DNA from: Luteimonas viscosa
GTDB lineage: Bacteria > Pseudomonadota > Gammaproteobacteria > Xanthomonadales > Xanthomonadaceae
Direction of reading: 5' to 3'
NCBI RefSeq assembly: GCF_008244685.1
Contig: NZ_VTFT01000001.1
Coordinates: 62,001-126,000, forward strand
DNA length: 64,000 nt
Both the position numbers and the translations under genes were made by a program. Of this stretch, positions 32,796 through 41,513 are shown one piece after another. The notes below the pieces were generated by a model. It was not told where the DNA came from. It did no database searches and worked only from the letters and a program-made list of their open reading frames with translations. The stretch's first letter is position 1, and each line of letters opens with the position of its first letter.

Positions 32796-35324
32796 TCAGC
32801 CGGGCGGATCATCCGCGGGCGCCGTCCCCGGGCCCTGCGCAGCCGGATCGCCGCGCAACTCGCCGAGCGGCAGGATGACCAGCGTGGTGTATTCCTCGTA
32901 GCGCGCATCGGGAACGTCGCGCAGGGCGAGGCGTTCCAGGCGCGCGGTCTCTATCGGCAGCCGCGCCGCCTCGTACAGGATCACCTCGTGGTCCGCCGGG
33001 TACCAGCGCAGCAGCTTGTCGACCAGCGCCTGCAATCCCTCGCGCTCGGCATGGAAGCGGCTGCAGGACAGGTCCCCGGACAGCGCCACCTGCCACAGCA
33101 GCACCAGCCCGCAGGTGTCGGGCACGCGGTCGTAATGCAGGAAGTGGGTCGCCTCCATCGACTGCACGCCGCGCCGGCCGGGATCGATCCCGAGATCGGC
33201 GTAGAGGCAGGCTTCGGCGGAAATCCCCGGCTCCATGCGCGCGGGAATCCCCTCCGCGCGCGCCTTGCGCACCACCGCATGCGGCACGTCGGCGAACACG
33301 CCCGGATGGCCGTAGAACACGGCGCAGACCCGCTTGCCGTCCCGCAGTTGCGCCATGATCGCCGCATCGATCTCGCGATAGGTCTGGCGCCGGTCCTTGC
33401 CGTCGGCGTAGTACGCGCCGAGGTTGATCGCGTCGGGGCGGAAGTTCTGGATCATCGCCAGCGCGAACGGATCGGTCAGGCAGAACACCACCTGCGCCTC
33501 GCGGATCTCCGACAGGCAGCGCTCGTTGACGTGGCGCCCGAACTCGATGCCGCTGCCGACCACGACCAGGCTCGCGGCAGGTGCCGATGCCGCGGCGGCG
33601 GCATCGTTCGCACAGACGACGCGCCCCCGGCCGTCGCGCTTGGCGCGGTACAGGGCCTGGTCGGCATCGTGGATCAACTGTTCCAGCGTGGCCGTGCCGC
33701 CATCGTCCTGGCACACGCCGGCACTGATGTTGAAGCCGAACGTCTGGCCGAAGACGGTGATCGGCTCGATCCGGTCGCGCAGGCGCTGCAGCAATGTCCC
33801 GGCCTCCGCCGCATCCGCATCGAGCAGGATCGTGAACTCGTCGCCGCCGCTGCGCCCGGCGATACCGCGTTCTCCGACCACCTCGCCGATCCATGCTCCG
33901 AGCGAGCGCAAGGCCTCGTCGCCGGCAGCGTGGCCGTGGCTGTCGTTGACCTGCTTGAACAGGTCGATGTCGGCCACGATCGCGGAGAACGGACGGCCGC
34001 CGGCGCGCGCCCGTGCGAACGCCGCCTCGCCCAGCTTGCGGACCTGCTGGTAGTTGTACAGGCGGGTCAGGCTGTCGCGTTCCGACTGCCAGCGGTAACG
34101 GCGGCGTTCGCGGAACGAGCGGCGCAACAGGCCCGACAGCAGCAGCGCGGTGATCAGCAGCCCGGCGATTCCCAGGATCAGCAACCACTGCCGGCGCTGG
34201 GTGGCCGTGACCTGCAATGCCGCCAGTTCCCGCTCGGCTTCGAGCAATGCGATCTGCTGTTCCTTCATCCGGGTGTCGAACTCGACCTGCAGGTAGGTCA
34301 GGCGCCGAGCGCGGGCATCCGCTTCGGCGGCGGCCGAGGCCGACATCGCCTGCTTGAGGTGCGCGAGCGCCGTGGCCGGGTCGCCGCGCCGTTCGGCCAG
34401 CCTGGCCAGCAGGTGCTCGGTCTCGGCAATGGCGAGGTTGGATTCGTGTTCCCTGTAGTAGCGCAGGGTGTCGAGCAGCAGTGCCCGGGCGTGGTCGAGG
34501 TCCCGGTTGGATACGATCAGGCTTTCGGCAAGGACCAGACGCGTGCTCCAGGCGCCGGCCGCGTATCCCGCGGCCTCGAACTCCGCGAGCGCCTGCCGGG
34601 CCCAGCCCCATGCCTCGTCATGACGCCCCTGCTTCGCCGCCATCTTGGCGACGCCATACCTGCCCACGGCAGTGAAGACCGGGTCGCCGGCATGGGTGCA
34701 GGCTTCGATCTGCCGACGCCGCCAGGCTTCCGCGGCGCGGAAATTGCCGGCATGGTCCTCGGCCAGGGCCATTTCAGACAGGGCCACGCACAGCCCTCTG
34801 GGATCGTCCCTGGCCTCGACCGCCTGGACGGCGCGCAGCGCCATGTCCCGCGCCTTCTCCGTTTCCCCGACCAGGGTATGCAGGTAGCTGGCGGTCCCGA
34901 GCAGCGTGTGCGATTGCTCGGGCGCCTCGGGCAGGTACGACAGGCCCTCGTTGAGCCAGGTGAACGCCCGCGACCAGTCCTCGATGTTGGCGGCCACGCT
35001 GGTGGCGGTTCCGTAGATGCGGATGCGCAGAGCGGCCGGCATCTCCTGCTCGAGCAGCGCAGCCAGGCCCTCCATCGCCTCCGTCAACTGGCCGGCGAGC
35101 GCAAGGTTGCGCAGACGGACATACTCGATACGCTGGCGCTGCCCGGTCGAGAGCGCATCGGCCTGCGATGCCAGCGCTTCGATTCTTGCGTTCGATTCCC
35201 GCCAGTGCGCGGTGACCGCCAGCGCCTCGATCTCGCTGACCTGCTCCTCCAGCCTGTCCGCGGCGAAGACCGGCATGCCGACGAACGCCAGCAGCAGGAC
35301 CGCGAGCAGGATCAGCCGGCGCAT
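32796..35324 (-). CDS. Fusion: periplasmic TPR-like sensor, GGDEF diguanylate cyclase and borosin-type peptide N-methyltransferase (842 aa)
   Basis: Domains in order. (1) Signal peptide, residues 1-22. (2) A helical TPR-like region, about 25-350, then coiled coil EQQIALLEAERELAALQV. (3) Transmembrane helix 380-400. (4) GGDEF domain about 412-570, with DIDLFKQVNDSHGHAAGDE and intact GGDEF at 493-497; no RxxD I-site. (5) SAM-dependent tetrapyrrole-methylase fold about 585-822, with SLVVVGSGIEF, AYYADGKDRRQTY (636-649), FYGHPGVF (670-677) and the ARMEPGISAEACLYAD segment (696-710). These match borosin alpha-N-methyltransferases (OphMA, SonM), including equivalents of OphMA Tyr66, Arg72 and Tyr76 (here Tyr639, Arg645, Tyr649); OphMA Tyr63 is replaced by Gly636. 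The precursor gene is 28 bp upstream. No clear Shine-Dalgarno is seen. Cyclase and methyltransferase both work as dimers, so the fusion is structurally sensible. The coupling of the two activities is inference. Confidence 0.88.
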   Translation of the reverse strand: MRRLILLAVLLLAFVGMPVFAADRLEEQVSEIEALAVTAHWRESNARIEALASQADALSTGQRQRIEYVRLRNLALAGQLTEAMEGLAALLEQEMPAALRIRIYGTATSVAANIEDWSRAFTWLNEGLSYLPEAPEQSHTLLGTASYLHTLVGETEKARDMALRAVQAVEARDDPRGLCVALSEMALAEDHAGNFRAAEAWRRRQIEACTHAGDPVFTAVGRYGVAKMAAKQGRHDEAWGWARQALAEFEAAGYAAGAWSTRLVLAESLIVSNRDLDHARALLLDTLRYYREHESNLAIAETEHLLARLAERRGDPATALAHLKQAMSASAAAEADARARRLTYLQVEFDTRMKEQQIALLEAERELAALQVTATQRRQWLLILGIAGLLITALLLSGLLRRSFRERRRYRWQSERDSLTRLYNYQQVRKLGEAAFARARAGGRPFSAIVADIDLFKQVNDSHGHAAGDEALRSLGAWIGEVVGERGIAGRSGGDEFTILLDADAAEAGTLLQRLRDRIEPITVFGQTFGFNISAGVCQDDGGTATLEQLIHDADQALYRAKRDGRGRVVCANDAAAAASAPAASLVVVGSGIEFGRHVNERCLSEIREAQVVFCLTDPFALAMIQNFRPDAINLGAYYADGKDRRQTYREIDAAIMAQLRDGKRVCAVFYGHPGVFADVPHAVVRKARAEGIPARMEPGISAEACLYADLGIDPGRRGVQSMEATHFLHYDRVPDTCGLVLLWQVALSGDLSCSRFHAEREGLQALVDKLLRWYPADHEVILYEAARLPIETARLERLALRDVPDARYEEYTTLVILPLGELRGDPAAQGPGTAPADDPPG

Positions 35325-35352
35325 GTGCTTGTGACGGACGAAGACGCGAAGG

Positions 35353-35571
35353 CTATTTTTCGTAACACTTGATGCTGTGATTGGTGGCGAACTGTCCGTC
35401 CGTCAGCCCCGTGAGCTCCTTGATCGCGGTGTAGTCCTTCTCCACCATCGCCCTGCGCTCGGCGTCGGACAGGCCGGCGCGCCGCATCACCGCCTCCGGA
35501 TCCTTGTCGTACTCCGCGGCCAGCGCCGCATCGCTGCCCAGCTTGCGCATCAGATCAAGCAGTTTCGACAT
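35353..35571 (-). CDS. Split-borosin-type RiPP precursor peptide (72 aa)
   Basis: The start MSKLLDLMRKLGSD has a strong GGGGGAG site about 7 bp upstream. The N-terminal 52 residues are helical, with the motif YDKDPEAVMRRAGLSDAERR and EKDYTAIKEL. This is the layout of the borosin-binding domain of SonA-like precursors, itself related to the LigA subunit of ring-opening dioxygenases. The C-terminal tail after about residue 55 (GLTDGQFATNHSIKCYEK) is polar and flexible and is the likely core to be backbone N-methylated; Ile67 is close to the place of the modified isoleucines in SonA. The gene is followed after 28 bp by the methyltransferase fusion on the same strand. No protease or exporter gene is adjacent. 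A stand-alone LigA-like protein is the alternative, but the neighbour makes that unlikely. Confidence 0.85.
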   Translation of the reverse strand: MSKLLDLMRKLGSDAALAAEYDKDPEAVMRRAGLSDAERRAMVEKDYTAIKELTGLTDGQFATNHSIKCYEK

Positions 35572-36199
35572 GCTTCTCTCCCCCTGAATAGACCACGCAT
35601 CGTCACCCCGCGAACGCGACCTGGCGCGATGCAGTGACCCCATGACAACCACCACGACGCGTGCGCCGCATCCGGCGCCGCATAACAGGCCGACATTAGC
35701 ACAGGACCATGCCGTTCCGGCGCCTGCGGCCGGCGCTTGCGCGCCCGCGGCGGAGACCCGGACACGCTCGCCGGGCGGTGCGCCGCAGGTTCGCGATGGC
35801 GCCCGGTCGCCGCACCGTCCGGGCAGGTCCAAAGCCCCCGGTCGCGTGCGCACGACCACGCGCCACCATGTCGAAACAGGTGGCATCGCATACGCAACCG
35901 CATATGTGCGTCCTGCCGCGCTCCGGATTGCCGCTACGGGGCCGGGAAGCGATCGGCGCTCGCCAATGTCCGCAGGATCGTGGCGTTCCGGGGTACCGGT
36001 GCGCTGGCACGCCCGGGCTGCAAACGTTCCCGTCCCGGATGTTCCGGCCCAAGCGCACGTGCCGGCGGTGCGCGCGATTCGACTCCGCCACGGCTTTTCG
36101 ACAGACTCTGCCCCGTCCGCCGCCAGGCACGTCTGCGTCCATCGCGCGTACGCAAGGCCTGGCTGCGGACCCGTCCAGCCCAAGGAACGCCAAACGCCC
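35572..36199. other. Divergent intergenic region, no gene recognised
   Basis: 628 bases between the borosin precursor (minus) and the GH51 gene (plus). It must carry both promoters. No xyl-box, convincing sigma-70 hexamers, second precursor-like ORF or RNA gene was found. The long open frames here are composition artefacts. Confidence 0.4.
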
Positions 36200-37738
36200 A
36201 TGACCGTCCTGACCTCCCTGCGCGCCGCCGCCTGCTGCGTGATGCTCTCCGCGACCCCGCTCCTCGCCTCCGCGGGCACCGTCACCGGCAGCGTGCGGGC
36301 CGACCAGCCCGGGCCGGTGATCGCACCCGAACTCTACGGCCAGTTCATGGAGCAGCTCGGCACCGGCATCGACGGCGGCGTCTGGGTCGGCCCGGATTCG
36401 GACATCCCCAACACCCGCGGCTTCCGCAACGACGTGCTGGCGGCGCTGAAGGAGCTCCAGGTCCCGGTACTGCGCTGGCCGGGCGGCTGCTACGCCGACA
36501 TCTACGACTGGCGTACCGGCATCGGCCCGCGCGACCAGCGTCCGGTCACCCTCAACCGCTGGTGGGGCAACAAGGAAGAGCACAACGCCGTCGGCACCCA
36601 CGAGTTCTTCGAATTCGCCGAGATGCTCGGCGCCAGGACCTTCCTCAACGTCAACGTCGGCACCGGCAGCCCGCGCGAGGCCGCGCAGTGGGTGGAATAC
36701 ATCACCTCGCCCACCAATTCGACGCTCGCGCAGGAGCGCCGCCGCAACGGCCGCGAGGAGCCGTGGAAGATCGACTTCCTCGGCATCGGCAACGAGCCCA
36801 ACGGCTGCGGCGGCCGCATGCGTGCGGAGACCTTCGCCGACCTGTTCCGCCAGTACTCGGGCTTCATCGCCCCGCATGGCGGCACCACGATGATCGCCTC
36901 CGGCCCGGACGCGACCAGCGCCGAATGGACCCGCACCACGATGGAGATCGCGGGCGAGCATCTCGACGCGTTCTCGATGCACTACTACACCCTGCCCACC
37001 GGAGACTGGAGCGCGAAGGGCCCGGCCACCGGCTTCGACGAGGCGCAGTGGCTGGCCACGTTCGAGCGCACCTACATGATCGAGCCGATGATCCGCGAGC
37101 AGTCCGCGATCATGGACGAGTTCGATCCGGAGGCGGAGAAGGCGCTGGTGATCGGCGAATGGGGCACCTGGTACGACCCGACGCCGGGCTCGCCCGGCGG
37201 CTGGCTGCAGCAGCAGAACAGCATCCGCGACGGGCTCGTGGCTGCGGTCAACCTCAACATCTTCCACCGCAACGCCAGGCGCCTGCGGGTGGCGGGCATC
37301 GCCCAGATGGTCAACGTGCTGCAGGCGATGCTGCTGACCGACGGCGCGAAGATGCTGCGCACGCCCACGTACCACGCGTTCCGGATGTACCGGCCGTTCC
37401 AGGGCGCCACTTCGCTGCCGCTGCAACTGGACTCGCCCGGTTACGGCAGCCTCCAGGCCGTCGACGGCACCGCCGCGCGCGGCCGCGACGGCAAGCTGCA
37501 TGTCGCGCTGGTAAACATCGATCCGGACACGGCGATGGAAGTCTCGCTGTCGCTCCAAGGCGTGCAGGCGACCCGCGCGTCCGGGCAACTGCTCACCGCC
37601 GACGCGATCGACGCGCACAACACCTTCGACGATCCGGACCATGTGAAGCCCGCGCCGTTCGATGGCGCGCGCATCTCGGAGGGGACGCTGACCACCACCC
37701 TGCCCGCCAAGTCGCTTGTCGTGTTGACGCTGGAGTAA
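36200..37738 (+). CDS. GH51 alpha-L-arabinofuranosidase, exported (512 aa)
   Basis: A Sec signal peptide (LRAAACCVMLSATPLLASAG) ends at about residue 25. The GH51 domain has the N-terminal strand IAPELYGQFMEQLGTGIDGGVWVG, VLRWPGGCYADIYDWRTGIGPRDQRP, the acid/base Glu199 in LGIGNEPNGCGG, the HYYTLP strand, and the nucleophile Glu320 in LVIGEWGTWYDPTPG. The C-terminal beta domain (about 400-512) is normal. It releases arabinose side chains from arabinoxylan or arabinan in the periplasm. Together with the GH3 enzyme at 47630 and the esterase at 50443 it indicates hemicellulose use. AAGGAA lies 12-18 bases before the ATG. Confidence 0.93.
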   Translation: MTVLTSLRAAACCVMLSATPLLASAGTVTGSVRADQPGPVIAPELYGQFMEQLGTGIDGGVWVGPDSDIPNTRGFRNDVLAALKELQVPVLRWPGGCYADIYDWRTGIGPRDQRPVTLNRWWGNKEEHNAVGTHEFFEFAEMLGARTFLNVNVGTGSPREAAQWVEYITSPTNSTLAQERRRNGREEPWKIDFLGIGNEPNGCGGRMRAETFADLFRQYSGFIAPHGGTTMIASGPDATSAEWTRTTMEIAGEHLDAFSMHYYTLPTGDWSAKGPATGFDEAQWLATFERTYMIEPMIREQSAIMDEFDPEAEKALVIGEWGTWYDPTPGSPGGWLQQQNSIRDGLVAAVNLNIFHRNARRLRVAGIAQMVNVLQAMLLTDGAKMLRTPTYHAFRMYRPFQGATSLPLQLDSPGYGSLQAVDGTAARGRDGKLHVALVNIDPDTAMEVSLSLQGVQATRASGQLLTADAIDAHNTFDDPDHVKPAPFDGARISEGTLTTTLPAKSLVVLTLE

Positions 37739-37904
37739 CCGCGAGGCGAACACGGTTGCCGGCCCGCAGAGACCGCCTCGCAGGTTCCGGCCCGCGATCC
37801 GGAGGCGGCTCCGTCGTACCTGGCGGCATCCGGACACACCGCCTGCCGCGCATCCATCGCCGGCGGCAGGCGGCTCCCAACCGGCGTGTGCGGACCGGAG
37901 CGTT

Positions 37905-38945
37905 CTAGGCGGACTGGAACACCGGTTCGAGCAGCCGGAAGGTGCCGGCGTCGGCATCCAGTTCCACCTGCCCCCCGACCGGCACGATGAACTGCTGGCG
38001 GATGTGGCCGATCATCGCGCCGCGGTAGGCCGGGATGCCCAGCGGTCTGATGTGGTCGTCGAGGATCTGCGACAGGGTCAGTGAGCCGTAGCCGTCGCCC
38101 GGGTCGCAGTCGGTGCACTCGCCGAAGATGAAGCCGGCGATCCGGTCGAGCGCGCCCATCAGCCTGAGCGTGGTCAGCATCCGGTCCACCCGATAAGGCG
38201 CCTCGGATACGTCTTCCAGGAACAGGATGCGGCCATCGAAATCCGGCAGGTAGGGCGAGCCGGCGATGGCGGTGAGCACCGTGAGGTTGCCGCCCACCAG
38301 TTCGCCCCTCGCCTTGCCGCCCGTGATGGTGACCGTGCGGTTCCTGCGCGGCACCAGTTCGTCGCCGGCCTCGACCAGGTTCCGGTAGTGCATCAGCTCG
38401 CGCTCGAAGAACAGGCGCCGGAACTGGTCGACGTTGAAGCGGTTCCAGCTCCCCGCCCCGATCGGACCATGGAAGGTCACCAGACCGGTCTTCGCGTGGA
38501 TGGCGCTGTGCAGCGCGGTGACGTCGGAATAGCCGAGCAGCGGCTTGGGGTCGGCGCGGATCGCGTCGTAGTCCAGCAGCGGCAGCAGGCGCGCTGCACC
38601 GGAGCCGCCGCGCGTACAGATGACGGCGCGGACGTCCGGGTCGGCGAACGCGGTGTTGATGTCGCCGGCGCGCTGCGCATCGGTCCCCGCGAGGTGGCCG
38701 CGCCGCGCGGCGTAGTGCGCGCCGGTCCGCACCGTGAAGCCCAGCGCCTCCATCACCTCTTGCGCCAGTTGCAGGTCGAAGCTGTCGTCGACGGCCGACG
38801 ACGGGCTGACCAGCGCGACGGTGTCGCCTGGCGCGAGCGGCCTCGGCAGCAGGGGCGCTTTCGGCGCCGCGGCCGCGCCAGCGCCGGCGAGCGGAAGCAA
38901 TGCGCCTGCCAGCGCCGCGTTGCCGATGAAATCACGCCTGCGCAT
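37905..38945 (-). CDS. ldcA: LD-carboxypeptidase, peptidase family S66, Tat-exported (346 aa)
   Basis: The N-terminus MRRRDFIGNAALAGALLPLAGAGAAAAP is a twin-arginine-like signal. The S66 family features are present: PGDTVALVSPSS, VICTRGGSGAARLLPLLDYD, the nucleophile Ser140 in LLGYSDVTALH, FHGPIGAG, GELVGGNLTVLTAIAGSPYLPDFDGRILFLEDVSEAPYRVDRML (catalytic Glu) and the final PAYRGAMIGHIRQQFIVPVG with the catalytic His. The enzyme cleaves the terminal D-Ala from murein tetrapeptides. Most LdcA are cytoplasmic and act in recycling; a signal peptide here suggests a periplasmic form. Confidence 0.92.
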   Translation of the reverse strand: MRRRDFIGNAALAGALLPLAGAGAAAAPKAPLLPRPLAPGDTVALVSPSSAVDDSFDLQLAQEVMEALGFTVRTGAHYAARRGHLAGTDAQRAGDINTAFADPDVRAVICTRGGSGAARLLPLLDYDAIRADPKPLLGYSDVTALHSAIHAKTGLVTFHGPIGAGSWNRFNVDQFRRLFFERELMHYRNLVEAGDELVPRRNRTVTITGGKARGELVGGNLTVLTAIAGSPYLPDFDGRILFLEDVSEAPYRVDRMLTTLRLMGALDRIAGFIFGECTDCDPGDGYGSLTLSQILDDHIRPLGIPAYRGAMIGHIRQQFIVPVGGQVELDADAGTFRLLEPVFQSA

Positions 38946-39082
38946 CAGGGCCGCCTGTGGAAGCTGGGATACGAAGCAGGGTACCAACCCTGGCATGGGC
39001 GCAACAATCCGCGAACCGACAGAATCGCCGCCAGACCCGCCTGCGGGCGTGGATCGAACTCGAAGAAGCGCGACCTGCGGCT

Positions 39083-40132
39083 TCAGTCGCCCGCGAAGCC
39101 CGCACCAGGCGACGATGCAGCGCGTTCGGGGTCGCCGTCGCCGGTGCGCACATCGATCACCGTGCAGTTGCGGCCACTGCGCTTGGCGCGATACATCGCG
39201 GCATCCGCGCGGGCCAGCCAGTCCGTCGCCGATTCGCCCGGACGGAATGGCGCGGCGCCGATGGAGATGGTGATTCCCCTGCCCCGGCACTGCACCTCCC
39301 CATCCACGGCCATGCGCAGTTTCTCCGCAATGCTCCACAACGCTCCGGTATTGGCCCCCGGCAAAAGCAGGCCGAACTCCTCACCACCGAGGCGGAAGAA
39401 CCGGTCGTTCACGCGCGTGCTCCGGCGTACAAGTTCAGCCACCTGTACCAGCACGTCGTCTCCGGCCTCATGGCCGAAGCTGTCGTTGACCTGCTTGAAA
39501 CGGTCCAGGTCGAAGATCAGGAATCCGAGCGGGATCCCGCTGCGGATGCTGGACGCGATGGCGATCTCCAGTTCCGCCTGCATGCCGCGGCGGTTGATCG
39601 CGCCGGTCAATGGATCCTGGACCGCGATCGCCTCGAGCTGGGACCGCTGCAGTTCCGCACGCGATGCGAAGACGAAGGAGAACAGGCTCATCACCACCGA
39701 CGTGGTCACGAACATGACCTTCTGCAGGTTCGAGGCCAGCGCCGCGTCGCTCGCGGTGATCGCCGCCACCGCCAGTGTCGAGATCAGCAGCGCCGGCCAG
39801 CGCCCCACCAGCAGGAAGTTGGCGACCAGCACCGGATACACCCAGAGCACCCCGGGCAGGCCGGCCAGGTGCGCCACGGCGATGCAGCCGATGGAATACG
39901 TGACCGACATGAAGTTCGCGGCGCCCACGGTCCTTCCTGTCCGCCACGCGTAGACCGAGCCGGCCGCGATGCCCGAGACGATCAACATGTCGAGGATCCC
40001 GATGGCGCGTTGTCCCACCATGAAGCGAAAAAACGCGAAGGGCGTAATGCCCAGCACGGTGATCGTGCCGAACATCACCACGATCGCGAGGTGGAAGTCG
40101 CCTTTCAGCCTGGTCCAAAGCCTGGTCCACAT
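39083..40132 (-). CDS. Membrane-bound diguanylate cyclase, GGEEF type (349 aa)
   Basis: The start MWTRLWTRLKGDFH at 40132 precedes six hydrophobic helices (about residues 14-155) with no named sensor signature. A short coiled segment (FASRAELQRSQLEAIAVQ) leads to the cyclase domain, with DPLTGAINRRG, DLDRFKQVNDSFGHEAGDD and the active-site variant GGEEF (249-253), which is fully active in many proteins. RVND (240-243), five residues ahead, forms an RxxD product-inhibition site. It makes c-di-GMP at the inner membrane. It is one of three GGDEF proteins in the window. Confidence 0.92.
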   Translation of the reverse strand: MWTRLWTRLKGDFHLAIVVMFGTITVLGITPFAFFRFMVGQRAIGILDMLIVSGIAAGSVYAWRTGRTVGAANFMSVTYSIGCIAVAHLAGLPGVLWVYPVLVANFLLVGRWPALLISTLAVAAITASDAALASNLQKVMFVTTSVVMSLFSFVFASRAELQRSQLEAIAVQDPLTGAINRRGMQAELEIAIASSIRSGIPLGFLIFDLDRFKQVNDSFGHEAGDDVLVQVAELVRRSTRVNDRFFRLGGEEFGLLLPGANTGALWSIAEKLRMAVDGEVQCRGRGITISIGAAPFRPGESATDWLARADAAMYRAKRSGRNCTVIDVRTGDGDPERAASSPGAGFAGD

Positions 40133-40710
40133 GACGGGTTCAAGGTCCTCGTGAGGAGCGCGATGCGCGGCTGCGTTGGCGCGGCGATGGGGCATCGCCC
40201 GGCGGGCCCCAACTGGGGAAACCCGCACGCAAAGCGCTTCAAACTAGTCAACCGCGGTGCGGAGCGGCGTGAACGCGAGACGTTCCGGGGCTTCGTTGCG
40301 GGGGGGGAGGTCGGCTCCGGCCGTGTGCCTGTGCGATGCCCGTTCTCAGGACCGTCGTGCGCCTCCTCCCACCGCGCGCGCCAGGGCCAACCACCGCTAG
40401 ACCGGACGCGATTGTGCATTGCAGCAGACCCGAAGCGGGTTGGTCTTGCGGATGGTCCACCCAGGGTATCGGCCACGACCGCCGGATATTGAGTAGCCAG
40501 TTCCCATACCAGACCGCCGGGTGCGAACCGAAGCCCGAGGCCACAGGGCCGGCACTCGCGGATCAGGACAGGCTGTCCATGGAGGCCGCGGGTGAGCGAC
40601 CGTCCCTCCCCCCGCCCGGCAGGAGTGCGCGCCGCGCGCTTCAAAGCGGCCCGGAGGCGCTGCATTACCCTTTCCACTTCTGCGCTGATCGATCGACCCG
40701 CGCAAGGAAG
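40133..40710. other. Intergenic region, nothing recognised
   Basis: 578 bases between two minus-strand genes. It contains a run of eight or nine G residues near 40300 and open frames that show no family features, lack ribosome binding sites and have atypical codon use. The promoter of the GGEEF gene must lie in the left part. No RNA gene or repeat was seen. Confidence 0.4.
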
Positions 40711-41259
40711 CTAGCGGGCAGCGTTCACCCGCACGCGCGGCGTCATCGCCACGTTGGCATGCTCGCTCATCAGCTGCAGCTCGCCATCCTGGATCATCGC
40801 GGTCAGGCGCATGCCGCGTTCGAGCAGGCCGACCGTGGCCTCGACGTCATCCGGCGCGAGATCGAGCACCGTCAGGTTCTTCAGCCGCGACAGCGCCGGC
40901 GCGGTCCTGTTCCACCAGATCTCGGCGCCGTTGCCGCTGTAGTTCACCACCACCACCTGGCGCGCGCGTGCGCAGGCCTTGCGGATCCGGCTTTCGTCCG
41001 GCTGTCCGAGGTCGATCCAGCGCTCGATGTCGCCGGTGTAGTCGCGTTGCCACAGGTCGGCGTCCTCGTCGCTGCTCAGCCCGCGACCGAACTCCAGCCG
41101 TTCGTCGGCGTACAGCGCGAACGCGATCAACCGCACCATCAGCCGGGCCGGCGTCTCGGACGGGTGCTGCGCCAGCGTGAGGTTGTGGCTGGCGTAGTAG
41201 TGCCGGTCCATGTCGCTGACCTGCAGTTCCAGCTTGTAGATCGTCGAATTGGGCGCCAT
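40711..41259 (-). CDS. yaeQ: YaeQ family protein (182 aa)
   Basis: The start MAPNSTIYKLELQVSDMDRHYYASH is the standard N-terminus of the family. Conserved blocks follow: TLAQHPSETPARLMVRLIAFALYADERLEFGRGLSSDEDADLW, IERWIDLGQPDESRIRKACARARQVVVVNYSG and WWNRTAPALSRLKNLTVLDL. The length of 182 is normal. YaeQ has a PD-(D/E)XK nuclease-like fold; E. coli YaeQ was first noted as compensating for loss of RfaH, but its real function is unknown. It is single and cytoplasmic. Confidence 0.94.
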   Translation of the reverse strand: MAPNSTIYKLELQVSDMDRHYYASHNLTLAQHPSETPARLMVRLIAFALYADERLEFGRGLSSDEDADLWQRDYTGDIERWIDLGQPDESRIRKACARARQVVVVNYSGNGAEIWWNRTAPALSRLKNLTVLDLAPDDVEATVGLLERGMRLTAMIQDGELQLMSEHANVAMTPRVRVNAAR

Positions 41260-41513
41260 GGGACGGCCGGTGGGAAAGAGGCGCGATTGTAGTCGGATGG
41301 GCGAAGGATCGTCGCGGCGCCGGTCGCGGGCGGAGACCGCCGCCTCCGGTCGTGGGTGGATCCAGCAGCGGACGTTGGCGGCCCCGTCGCGTCGCGCAGC
41401 GGTTCGCAAGCGCTCCGTGGCCGCATCGTCCGTGGCCGCAGCGAAAGACACGCGTGGCGCGGCGTCGCCGTCCATCACGGCACGATCATTCTGCCGATGA
41501 CAGCATTCCGCCC

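Noticed and set aside
32796..33600. The C-terminal methylase domain could be an ordinary cobalamin or siroheme methylase fused by chance or by assembly error
   Set aside because: The motifs FYGHPGVF and AEACLYAD and the YY-x3-K-x-R-x-QTY strip are those of borosin enzymes. The frame is continuous with normal codon use, and a precursor-like gene is adjacent.
35572..36199. A second precursor-like or small exported peptide gene in the divergent gap
   Set aside because: Several open frames exist, but none has a ribosome binding site, the DPEAVM-type helical domain or a signal peptide.
36085..36199. A longer N-terminus for the GH51 enzyme, since the frame is open to 35642
   Set aside because: The upstream frame has no motifs and is low-complexity Arg/Pro/Ala. 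The Met at 36200 begins a good signal peptide directly before the GH51 domain.
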